Shown here: piece by piece, positions 14,084 through 21,671 of the stretch | Layout of the letters: each line of letters begins with the position of its first letter | How positions within the stretch are numbered: position 1 is the stretch's first letter | From: Geothrix sp. 21YS21S-2 | GTDB lineage: Bacteria > Acidobacteriota > Holophagae > Holophagales > Holophagaceae | Assembly (NCBI RefSeq): GCF_030846775.1 | Contig: NZ_CP132910.1 | Span: forward strand, 3,909,001 to 3,973,000 | Direction: 5' to 3' | DNA length: 64,000 bases | Program-made: the position numbers and the translations under genes | The notes under the pieces: generated by a model | Seen by the model: only the letters and a program-made list of their open reading frames with translations | What the model was told of the DNA's origin: nothing | The model's database searches: none

Positions 14084-15802
14084 CTACTCTATGTCCCACA
14101 TTTCACAGATGATACGGTTCCAGTGGTGATTCCAGGCGCGCCTCCAAACAAGCGATTCTTCCTGGAGCTTGCTTGCCACTAAGCGAGCGCGGAGTTCGTC
14201 CTGGAGATGTTTTTTCCGGTCTCCGAGTTGTCCTTCTGCCAGGACAACAAGCTCATTGAACTTCTTGCGCTCAGCGTCAAAGTGGTCCAGAAATCCGGGT
14301 GAGTCTGGAGCCGGAGCCTTGGCCTTGAGGGCCTTCCATTCCTCGTAAATGGTCAAGACACGGGGCTCCAACCGAACGAGCTCACGGAATCGTTCGGGGT
14401 AGGAATTAAGATCCTTTTCGCTCGTCCCCTTGGGCTTCCAGAAATCCCTGTAGGCGTTTGGGTGGCGTTCCAAGCTGTCGAACGCCGCCTGGGTGATCCA
14501 CGGATTGGGATCCGCGATGATGGCGCAGAAGTAGGCGTACAGGCTGTATTTGTTGTTCCTGATCGCCCCCTGATCCCGCTTTCTCAGGACGCATTCCTCG
14601 ACCTTAGCCACGAAATGCGCGAGCCACGGCATCCCGTGTGCCTTGGGAATCATGACTGCCATGCGCGAAGCAGCATTCTGCCTCATGGATTGGGGCATTT
14701 CAGGGTATTTCGTCTGGAGGTTCCGGTCGATCTCGGCTTCGAGTGAGGCCTGCGAACCGGCGGAAGTGCTGGGAGCCTCGACAAGAGAAGGGGTGCTAGG
14801 TTCGACGAGTGCCACCGGAGCAGGTTCCCCCTGAAGAAATTTCCTGGCCCAGGTCGGATTGCGAAGGCACTTGAGGACCCACTCACGCTTCCTTTTAACC
14901 TCAGGATCTCCCAGAGCCTTCACCACCGCTGAGTCGAGGATCTTCCGGAACTCTTCAACGCTGAACGCGGTTTTGTTGACGGTATCGATGAGAACCCGAA
15001 CCTCCAAGGCGGTTTCGCCTGGGACCCCTTGGAGGGTCTGTTCGATCTCCTTGAAAGAATCCTGGAACGCGTCAGTCACAGGTGGCAAGGCAACCGAGGC
15101 CTTCCGGGGGTGCTTGCTGTACTGCTGACTGACGTTCGCATCCTGGGTGTTTTGGGGAGAACCCTGGGAACCCGGGCGCCGATGCTCCCGAGACCCTCCA
15201 ACGAAGTGCAGAGGGTCTCCCGTACAGCACCCTTTTTTTCGCTTCTTGGGATGAGTTGGAAGATGGCCAAGCACAGCCTGGTGCGCCTCATTGCGACGGG
15301 AACGGACCCGACGAACCTTCGAGGCGACCGCATTAAAACGGAGCTTGTCCTCGGCATCAGGACGCAAAGAATACTTCTCCCGGTTGCCACCGTTGGTTCC
15401 AGGCTCGTGAATCAAGAGTGGGAAACCTTGAATCTTCCGGAAGAAAATCTCTACATTCTTCCTGAGGTGCCTCTTCTCTTCCGGCATCGATTCCGGACGC
15501 AAATCAAAAATATCGATCTTGTACCCGCGCTTGGGGGTGTCGAGCATAAGATCGATCATTCGTTTGGTATAGATCTCATTCGAATAGGTGAACGACAGTC
15601 CCTTCCCCTCGACGTAGGCCCTCATGGACTCGACGAACATCTCCTGTTTAAGCTGCTGATGAAGGTTCGACTGCAGTTCCCCGGGCACACGCTGCGGGTA
15701 GCTGGAACGCCTTGAATCCTTGGTGGAACAGGGCTTGTGGGCCTTGCGTTCAGGCGCAGGCTGCCCCACACTGGTCTCGCGACCAGGGGTCGTTGGTGGC
15801 AT
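14084..15802 (-). CDS. Large hypothetical protein, possible replication factor
   Basis: A 572-residue protein that I cannot assign. The first 50 residues are basic and disordered. Residues about 50-150 look like a winged-helix-type region (SMRAYVEGKGLSFTYSNEIY, then charged helices). A Ser/Pro/Lys-rich linker follows, and the C-terminal half (about 240-572) is helical with many Trp and Arg. The ATG at 15802 has AAGGA four bases upstream; a GTG one codon earlier is also possible. It lies upstream of kfrA in the same direction, where plasmid replication genes usually sit, which is the only hint for a Rep role. Confidence 0.6.
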   Translation of the reverse strand: MPPTTPGRETSVGQPAPERKAHKPCSTKDSRRSSYPQRVPGELQSNLHQQLKQEMFVESMRAYVEGKGLSFTYSNEIYTKRMIDLMLDTPKRGYKIDIFDLRPESMPEEKRHLRKNVEIFFRKIQGFPLLIHEPGTNGGNREKYSLRPDAEDKLRFNAVASKVRRVRSRRNEAHQAVLGHLPTHPKKRKKGCCTGDPLHFVGGSREHRRPGSQGSPQNTQDANVSQQYSKHPRKASVALPPVTDAFQDSFKEIEQTLQGVPGETALEVRVLIDTVNKTAFSVEEFRKILDSAVVKALGDPEVKRKREWVLKCLRNPTWARKFLQGEPAPVALVEPSTPSLVEAPSTSAGSQASLEAEIDRNLQTKYPEMPQSMRQNAASRMAVMIPKAHGMPWLAHFVAKVEECVLRKRDQGAIRNNKYSLYAYFCAIIADPNPWITQAAFDSLERHPNAYRDFWKPKGTSEKDLNSYPERFRELVRLEPRVLTIYEEWKALKAKAPAPDSPGFLDHFDAERKKFNELVVLAEGQLGDRKKHLQDELRARLVASKLQEESLVWRRAWNHHWNRIICEMWDIE

Positions 15803-15896
15803 CACTTCCTTTACCTATCGAGAGAGTGGGTTACGGGGCAAGTCACCAGCGGGGGGAGGCGGCAACCTCTTCCCGCACGCTAGGACCGGAATGGGA

Positions 15897-15926
15897 ATGG
15901 CCCTCCGAATCACATCGAAGGGCCAT
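15897..15926 (-). terminator. Terminator-like hairpin after a truncated gene
   Basis: Arms ATGGCCCTCCGA and TCGAAGGGCCAT (one mismatch, a G-U wobble in the leftward transcript) enclose six bases. The hairpin lies seven bases after the stop of the leftward remnant at 15933-16106. No T-run follows, so termination is only probable. Confidence 0.45.
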
Positions 15927-15932
15927 CATGCT

Positions 15933-16106
15933 CTAAGCGGGCTGGAGAGCCATGGACTGGGGGTATTTCCGGGGCCGGCCACGGGGACGCCGCGGAGGGG
16001 GAGGAGCCTGAATGGAGGACGCAACGCGCTCCTTGAGCCAGCGTTCGACCTCATCCGTGTCCACGAAAGGTGTCCCGCCAATCAGGCCGATCGGGAGCCC
16101 TTGGCT
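15933..16106 (-). pseudogene. Helix-turn-helix protein with AT-hook, 5' end lost to IS3
   Basis: The remaining frame reads LPIGLIGGTPFVDTDEVERW, a short excisionase/MerR-like DNA-binding segment, then WLKERV, a Pro-rich linker and an AT-hook (RRPRGRPRKYP) before the TAG at 15933. No start codon is available between the IS end and this segment; the frame crosses straight into the IS end at 16107. The gene was therefore truncated by the IS3 insertion or by a deletion next to it. It may once have been the island's excisionase or partition regulator. Confidence 0.6.
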
Positions 16107-16197
16107 TGGCCTTTCCCCAAATTGAGAACCAAGTGGAAGGTTAGTCCTCGGTTAAATTGGGGGCAAAAAGACCGCCAAGCCGCAGGCTTGGTCGGGT

Positions 16198-17187
16198 TCA
16201 TGATACCTTCTCCGCTGCCTGGGTGGAGGATAGAGCGCCGGAGGGATCCGACTCGAGCGCCATCCCAGGGGCCTGCACTGCAGGAGCAAGGGGGCCGCGT
16301 GCGGTCCTCTTGCTGACCGCGGGTAGGCCCCAAGGCGGTAAATCCCGGGGGTCCGGGGGCAGAGCCCCCGACTTGGAAAGCCGGGCAAACTCCCTGGGCG
16401 TATAGAATCCGAGGCTGGAATGCGGGTGGCACTCGTTGTATCGCTTGCTGAAGGCCTTGATGATGACGGCGGCCTCCCGCACGCCGTGGAAGGTTTCCTG
16501 GTTAAGGCATTCGTCCCGGAACCTGGCGTTGAAGCTCTCGGCGTAGCCGTTCTGCCAGGGCTTGCCGGGGTCGATGAGGTGAGTGTCGATGCCCAGGTCC
16601 CCGATCCATAATTTCAGGTCGATGGCGATGAACTCTGAGCCGTTGTCGCTGCGCAAGAACTTGGGTACGCCGCGCTCCTGGAAGACCCGGGCCAGCACGC
16701 CACGGACCTGAAGGGAATTGAAGGTGTGCCCAACCTCGATGGCCAGCGACTCCCGAGTGAACTCGTCTTCCAAGGTCAGGAACTTCAAGGAGACGCCATT
16801 GAACGACCAGTCGAAGACGAAGTCGTAGGTCCAGACATGGTTGATGAACTCGGCCTTCCGAGGAACGCTGTCCCCGGTCCTGATTTTCTTCCGCCTTGGC
16901 CGCCGAGAAACCTGAAGGCCGTACTTCTGCCAGATGCGGTTCACGGCTTTGATGTTGATGACGACGCCGCTGCGCCGGAGCAGGGCCCAGACGCGGTTCT
17001 GCCCGTAGCGAGGGTGTTCGGCGCTCAGGGCCTTGATCAGGTCAGCCTGGTGGTCCTGGGGCTTGGGCCGGGCTTGGTAGCGCTGCCCAGTCCTTGTGAT
17101 GCCCAGAAGCACAGCGATCCTGCGCTCCGAAATCCCTTCAGCCTTCAAGAGCCTTACCCCCTCGCGTTTCTGAGGAGCGCTCACCAT
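16198..17187 (-). CDS. IS3-family transposase OrfB (DDE integrase)
   Basis: A 329-residue catalytic part of the IS3 transposase. It has the N-terminal HTH_21-like region (LLKAEGISERRIAVLLGITR), then a retroviral-type integrase core: first Asp in VWTYDFVFDW, second Asp in FLRSDNGSEFI, and Glu in NGYAESFNARFRDECLN. The family's C-terminal signature HSSLGFYTPREFA is present and is followed by about 70 extra residues, so the reading frame may extend past the usual end. It is normally made as an OrfAB fusion by slippage at the A7 run near 17190; an ATG at 17187 could also start it alone. Confidence 0.93.
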   Translation of the reverse strand: MVSAPQKREGVRLLKAEGISERRIAVLLGITRTGQRYQARPKPQDHQADLIKALSAEHPRYGQNRVWALLRRSGVVINIKAVNRIWQKYGLQVSRRPRRKKIRTGDSVPRKAEFINHVWTYDFVFDWSFNGVSLKFLTLEDEFTRESLAIEVGHTFNSLQVRGVLARVFQERGVPKFLRSDNGSEFIAIDLKLWIGDLGIDTHLIDPGKPWQNGYAESFNARFRDECLNQETFHGVREAAVIIKAFSKRYNECHPHSSLGFYTPREFARLSKSGALPPDPRDLPPWGLPAVSKRTARGPLAPAVQAPGMALESDPSGALSSTQAAEKVS

Positions 17188-17450
17188 TTTTTTGCGAGCA
17201 GTTCCTTCATGGCGTCGATCTCGACGTCCCGCTGCCCAAGGAGCCGCAGGAGGCGAGCGTTGTCCTTCTCCAACTGCTTGAGCTTCCGGACGTCCTGCAC
17301 GGTGTTCCCGGAGAACTTGTTCCGCCACCGGTAGAAGGTCACCTCGGAGACGCCGGCCTTTTTGCAAAGCTCGGTGATGGTGTTTTCGCCTCGTTCTGCC
17401 TCACGCAGAAGGGCGACGATCTGCTCGTCGGTGAGCTTGGGCTTGCGCAT
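17181..17450 (-). CDS. IS3-family transposase OrfA
   Basis: An 89-residue protein with an HTH_8-type domain (KLTDEQIVALLREAERGENT, then GVSEVTFYRWRNKFSG) and a C-terminal leucine zipper-like helix. It binds the IS ends. Its last codons read GCA AAA AAA TGG TGA; the A-AAA-AAA heptamer is a standard -1 slippery site that would join OrfA to OrfB. The sequence style resembles the IS407 subgroup. Confidence 0.92.
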   Translation of the reverse strand: MRKPKLTDEQIVALLREAERGENTITELCKKAGVSEVTFYRWRNKFSGNTVQDVRKLKQLEKDNARLLRLLGQRDVEIDAMKELLAKKW

Positions 17451-17517
17451 TCAGGGTTCTCCTCGTTCAGGATGAGCCCTAACGTTTCATTTGGTACTCA
17501 GATTTGGGGAAAGGCCA

Positions 17518-18660
17518 GGCACCCTTACCTATCAGTGGACGAAGGACGGTTCGACTATCGTTGGAGCCACCTCAACCACCTATTCAATCGCCAGTGGCCA
17601 GGTTTCCGATGCAGGCATCTACGCCTGCGTGGTGACGAACACCCTGGGGGGGACCGCGGCCAGCACCAACAGCGTCAGCGCTGTTCTCTCCGTCAATGCC
17701 GGACCGGCCCTCACGTCTCAGCCCGCCAGCCGTACCTTGGCGGTGGGTGGCGCCGCAACCTTCACGGTGGAAGCAACCGGTTCAGGCACCCTCTCCTTCC
17801 AGTGGCTGAAGAATGGAACGGATATCCGTGGAGGCACCTCGGCCACCTTCTCCATCCCCAGTGTCCAGGTCCCGGATGCAGGCATCTACACATGCGTAGT
17901 GACGAACTCCCTGAACGGGACCACGACCAGCGCCACCAGCGGCAGCGCCACCCTCACCGTCAATGCCGGACCGACCCTCACGACCCAGCCCGTCAGCCAG
18001 ACCCTTGCGGTGGGCGGAGCAGTGACGTTCACGGTGGCGGCTACCGGGTCGGGCACCCTTTCCTACCAATGGACGAAGGACGGGAGCAGCATCGGTGGAG
18101 CCTTTTCCGCGACCTTCACCATCTCCAGTGTCCAGCCCACGGACGCAGGCGACTACGCCTGCCGGGTGACGAATAGCCTGAGTGGGACCTCGGCCGCCAC
18201 CAGCAGCAGCAGCGCCACCCTGACCGTGCTTGCCGCCCCGGTGATAACCGTGACCGTAGAACCCAAGACCGCGACCGTGGTTACAAACGGCCAGGTCATC
18301 CTCAGGGCAGGTGTGACCGGCACGGCCAACACAGGCGTCACCTGGTCCATCACCTCCGGCGAAGGCACCCTGTCTGCGGGCGCTCCCGGTTCCATCACCT
18401 ATGCGGCAACCGGCTCGCCTGGCACGACCACGATCACGGCCGTTAGCCAGGCCGACGGCACCAAGAGCGACAGCGCAACGGTAACCGTCAGGACCCGTGA
18501 TCTCACCGGAGATGGCCTTATCGATGTCCTGGACTTGGCCATCTTCGCGCGCGCCTGGGGTTCGACGCCTGCCAGTCCGAACTGGAACGCTGCCGCGGAC
18601 CTCAATGGCGATGGCAACGTGGACGAAACCGAGCTTGCCCTGTTCCTGGCCGGCCTTTGA
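17518..18660 (+). pseudogene. Ig-like repeat surface protein, 5' end lost
   Basis: Only the C-terminal 380 residues remain, beginning at the IS3 boundary. Three tandem Ig-like (I-set type) repeats of about 93 residues share GTLTYQWTKDGS, SVQVPDAGIYTCVVTNS and a TLTVNAGP linker. A BIG2-like domain follows (VEPKTATVVTNGQVILRAGV), then two dockerin-like calcium loops (DLTGDGLIDVLDLAIFARAW and DLNGDGNVDETELALFLAGL). Such proteins are exported adhesin- or scaffold-like. No start codon or signal peptide survives, so the gene is probably dead. Confidence 0.85.
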
Positions 18661-18670
18661 GGGTAGACCC

Positions 18671-19264
18671 ATGACGCGTCCATTCAAGATCACCTTGCCC
18701 CTTCTCTCGGCCCTCGGCCTCGGCGTCATTCTCGCCTGCGGCGGCGGTGGCGGGGGCAGCAGCGCGCCCGCGCCACCCGCCAAGACCATCGCTGACACCC
18801 TCACCTACACCAATCCCGCCTCCGGCGCCTACATGCTGGTGAGAAACGGGTCCAAATCCACTCCCAGCCATCTCGTCCTGGATCTCCTCGGTCCCTCCGG
18901 AGAGGTCAGCGGTGTGGGTTTCTACCTCACTGCCGACGAGACCAAGGTGACCTGGACCCTGGTCGATCCTGAAGATCCTGAAAGGGTCAAGAGCGGCATC
19001 TTCAGCAACACCATCGTCAAGAGCCTGGTCAGCGGCGGTACCCTCCAGGCTGGGGTCTATCAAAAGGGGACCACGCCCGCTGCCAGTGTCCTCGCCAGCA
19101 CCGTACTGGCAAGCGTGGCCCTCGACCTCAAGAGCAAGGTGCCGCTTCTCAACCCCCCCAATGTCACCCTGACCTCGGGCAAGGCCATCATCCTCAACGC
19201 ACCCGCCAACGCCATCGCCACCACGCCCATCTCCATTACCACCGGCACCCTCATCGCAAATTGA
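18671..19264 (+). CDS. Hypothetical lipoprotein
   Basis: A 197-residue exported protein with a lipoprotein signal: MTRPFKITLPLL, a hydrophobic core and the lipobox VILAC followed by a Gly run. The mature part contains beta-rich segments (GAYMLVRNGSKSTPSHLVLD, then a long Thr/Val-rich region). GAGGG precedes the ATG, ten bases after the Ig-repeat gene, so the two were probably co-transcribed. It may have been the membrane anchor or partner of that surface protein. The frame is open far upstream, but the earlier starts overlap the previous gene without ribosome sites. Confidence 0.75.
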   Translation: MTRPFKITLPLLSALGLGVILACGGGGGGSSAPAPPAKTIADTLTYTNPASGAYMLVRNGSKSTPSHLVLDLLGPSGEVSGVGFYLTADETKVTWTLVDPEDPERVKSGIFSNTIVKSLVSGGTLQAGVYQKGTTPAASVLASTVLASVALDLKSKVPLLNPPNVTLTSGKAIILNAPANAIATTPISITTGTLIAN

Positions 19265-19438
19265 TCCCCATTGGACGCTTCACCCTGCACCTCCACGGGA
19301 GGAGAGCTTGAAGGAGCCGATCCCTGAGCACCCCCTGTCCCGGGCCGTTCTTCATCCGAAAGGTCGACTTGGACAAGGGATTGGGTAAACTGCGGCATCT
19401 CGCGGCCCTGGGGCCGAGCCCGGGGTTGGGAGGCGTCC

Positions 19439-20374
19439 ATGCTCGAACTTCACGGTGTCCGGAAAAGCTATGGCGCCCGCCAGGCGGTGAAGGGCATCTC
19501 CTTTGCCATACGCGCGGGGGAAACCCTCGGACTGCTGGGCCCCAATGGCGCCGGCAAGACCACCACGGTCTCCATGATCGCGGGCCTGATCACCCCCGAT
19601 TCGGGCGAGGTGAAACTGGATGGCCGGAGCCTCGCCGGCGATACGGACCCGCTCAAGGCCCGCATCGGGCTGGTGCCCCAGGATCTCGCGCTGTTCGAGG
19701 ATCTCAGCGCCCGGGAGAACCTGTTCCTGTTCGGTGCGCTGTACGGGCTCCAGGGGGCGGCGCTGGAGGGCGCCGCCGCGGAAACCCTGGCCTTCACGGG
19801 GCTGGCTGACCGGGCGAAGGACAAGGTGAAGACCTTCAGCGGCGGCATGAAGCGGCGGCTGAACCTCGCCGCGGCGCTCCTGCACGATCCGGATCTGATC
19901 ATCCTGGACGAGCCCACCGTGGGCGTGGATCCCCAGAGCCGGAACGCGATCTTCGAGGGCCTGGAGACCCTCAAGGCCCGCGGCAAGACCCTCCTGTACA
20001 CCACCCACTACATGGAGGAGGCCGAACGCCTCTGCGACCGCATCGTGATCGTGGATCATGGCGAAGTCATCGCCGACGACACGGTGGCGGGCCTCACCCG
20101 GCGGCTTCCCCTGCGCAACGTCCTCAGGCTTGAAGTGGAGGATCCGCCCCCAGGGGCCTGGGCGGATGAACTGGCGACGCTCCCGGGCATCGTCTCGGCC
20201 CGGCTGGAGGCGGAGGTGCTCACCCTCGGACTGGCGGAACTGGGGCCCGGGTCCGCTGCGGCCCTGGGATGGCTGACGGCACGCGGGATCGCCATCGCCC
20301 ATGCCCACACGGAGCGGCCTGATCTGGAAACCGTCTTCCTCGCCCTCACGGGCCGCACCATGAGGGACGCATGA
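19439..20374 (+). CDS. ABC transporter ATP-binding protein (ABC-2 exporter type)
   Basis: A 311-residue ATPase. Walker A is GPNGAGKT (about residues 35-42), Q-loop VPQDLALFEDLSAREN, signature FSGGMKRR, Walker B LIILDEPTVGVD and the H-loop in TTHYMEEAERLCD. It has the extended C-terminal domain of drug/NatA-type exporters. GGGAGG precedes the ATG. It overlaps the permease gene by four bases (ATGA), so the two make one transporter in the inner membrane. Substrate is unknown; multidrug, lipid or antimicrobial peptide export are typical. Confidence 0.93.
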   Translation: MLELHGVRKSYGARQAVKGISFAIRAGETLGLLGPNGAGKTTTVSMIAGLITPDSGEVKLDGRSLAGDTDPLKARIGLVPQDLALFEDLSARENLFLFGALYGLQGAALEGAAAETLAFTGLADRAKDKVKTFSGGMKRRLNLAAALLHDPDLIILDEPTVGVDPQSRNAIFEGLETLKARGKTLLYTTHYMEEAERLCDRIVIVDHGEVIADDTVAGLTRRLPLRNVLRLEVEDPPPGAWADELATLPGIVSARLEAEVLTLGLAELGPGSAAALGWLTARGIAIAHAHTERPDLETVFLALTGRTMRDA

Positions 20375-21660
20375 ACCTCACCGCACTCACGGCCCTCGTC
20401 CGCAAGGATCTGAAGTTGTTCCTGGGAGACCGCCGCGCGCTGATCCTCAGCCTGGCGGCGCCCATCGCCATCGGGGCCTTCTTCGGCTTCCTGTTCAGCG
20501 GGGACGGCAGGAACGATACCGCCAAGATCCCCGTCGCCCTCGTGGACCTCGACGGCAGCGCCCTCAGCCGCGCCGTGGGTGCCAGGCTGGCGGAGGACAA
20601 GCTGCTCTCGGTCCGCCCTGAAACCGAAGCCCAGGCCCGTGAATCGGTCAGGAAGGGAAAGGCCACGGCAGCGGTGCTGCTGCCCAGGGGCTTCGGGGAC
20701 TCGGCCGCCAACGCCTTCTTCAGCAGCCTCGGGAAACCCGAGGTGACGGTGTTCTACGACCCTTCCCACGGCATGGAGATGGGCCTCGTGCGAGGGCTCC
20801 TGACCCAGGCGGCCATGGAAGTGGTGAGCCGGGAGATGTTCACCGGGGATACGGGCCGGGCCGCCGTGAAGCGGTCCCTTGCCGGTCTGGACACGTCCGG
20901 CGTCAGCGCCGCGGACAAGGCGCCCCTCCAGGATCTGCTTCGCAGCGTGGACCGCTGGAACGCCAAGCAGTCCGAGGCGCCCGGAAACCAGCGCAGTGGA
21001 GGTCTCAGCCTGCCCTACACCCTGAAGGAGGAACCGGTCACCGCCGGCAGGGGCATCGCCTACAACGGCTACGCCCACAGCTTCGGCGGCATGGGGGTGC
21101 AGTTCATCCTGTTCATGGGCATCGACGCGGGCGTGGCCCTGCTGGTCCTGCGCCGCAGCGGCACCTGGCAGCGACTCCGGGCCGCGCCCCTGGGGCGGCA
21201 GGGCATCCTCCTGGCCCGGGCCCTCAGCGCGGCCATTCTGGCCACAGGCATCATGCTGGTGATCTTCGCCGCGGCCCGGCTGCTCTTCGGGGTGCGGATC
21301 CAGGGCAGCTTCGCGGGGTTCCTGGGCGTCACCGTCGCCTTCGCGCTCATGACCGCCACCTTCGGCCTGCTCATCGCGGCCCTGGGCCGCACACCGGAGG
21401 CCGCCCGGGGCCTGGCCATCTTCGGGACGCTGATCATGGTGATGCTGGGGGGCGCCTGGGTCCCCTCCTTCGTCTTTCCAGCCTGGCTGCAGAGGGCGAC
21501 GCTGCTGGTGCCGACCCGCTGGGCCGTGGATGGCCTCGACGCCATGACCTGGCGCGGCCTCGGGTTCGGCGCGGCGGTGGGCCCCATGGCCGTTCTGCTG
21601 GGTTTTGCGGCCCTGTTCGGCCTCCTCGCCCTCTGGCGCTTCCCCTTTGAGGAGGGCTGA
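20371..21660 (+). CDS. ABC-2 type permease
   Basis: A 429-residue inner-membrane protein with the ABC-2 layout: one N-terminal helix (about 25-43, LILSLAAPIAIGAFFGFLF), a large periplasmic domain (about 50-225), then five or six helices in the C-terminal half, including LLIAALGRTPEAARGLAIFG and the typical LLVPTRWAVDGLDAMTWRG near the end. It works with the ATPase encoded just upstream. It converges on the GT51 gene, whose stop lies 11 bases away. Confidence 0.9.
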   Translation: MNLTALTALVRKDLKLFLGDRRALILSLAAPIAIGAFFGFLFSGDGRNDTAKIPVALVDLDGSALSRAVGARLAEDKLLSVRPETEAQARESVRKGKATAAVLLPRGFGDSAANAFFSSLGKPEVTVFYDPSHGMEMGLVRGLLTQAAMEVVSREMFTGDTGRAAVKRSLAGLDTSGVSAADKAPLQDLLRSVDRWNAKQSEAPGNQRSGGLSLPYTLKEEPVTAGRGIAYNGYAHSFGGMGVQFILFMGIDAGVALLVLRRSGTWQRLRAAPLGRQGILLARALSAAILATGIMLVIFAAARLLFGVRIQGSFAGFLGVTVAFALMTATFGLLIAALGRTPEAARGLAIFGTLIMVMLGGAWVPSFVFPAWLQRATLLVPTRWAVDGLDAMTWRGLGFGAAVGPMAVLLGFAALFGLLALWRFPFEEG

Positions 21661-21671
21661 AGGTCCCGGGG

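Larger units (their letters stand above)
16107..17517 (-). mobile_element. IS3-family insertion sequence
   Basis: A 1411-bp element. The left end TGGCCTTTCCCCAAAT (16107-16122) is repeated exactly inverted at the right end (17502-17517), and similarity continues inward through a second block with ACCAA and GTTAG. The ends are TG...CA as usual for IS3. It carries overlapping orfA and orfB with a programmed frameshift signal. Flanking bases do not match (GGCT on the left, GGCA on the right), so there is no target duplication. Genes on both sides are cut, implying an adjacent deletion or recombination between two copies. Confidence 0.9.

Noticed and set aside
14462-14746. Rightward frames opposite the 572-aa protein
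   Set aside because: They are short and antisense to a long coherent frame; no ribosome site or domain supports them.
15720-16316. A 198-codon rightward frame left of and into the IS3 element
   Set aside because: It crosses the IS boundary and opposes the truncated HTH/AT-hook gene and OrfB.
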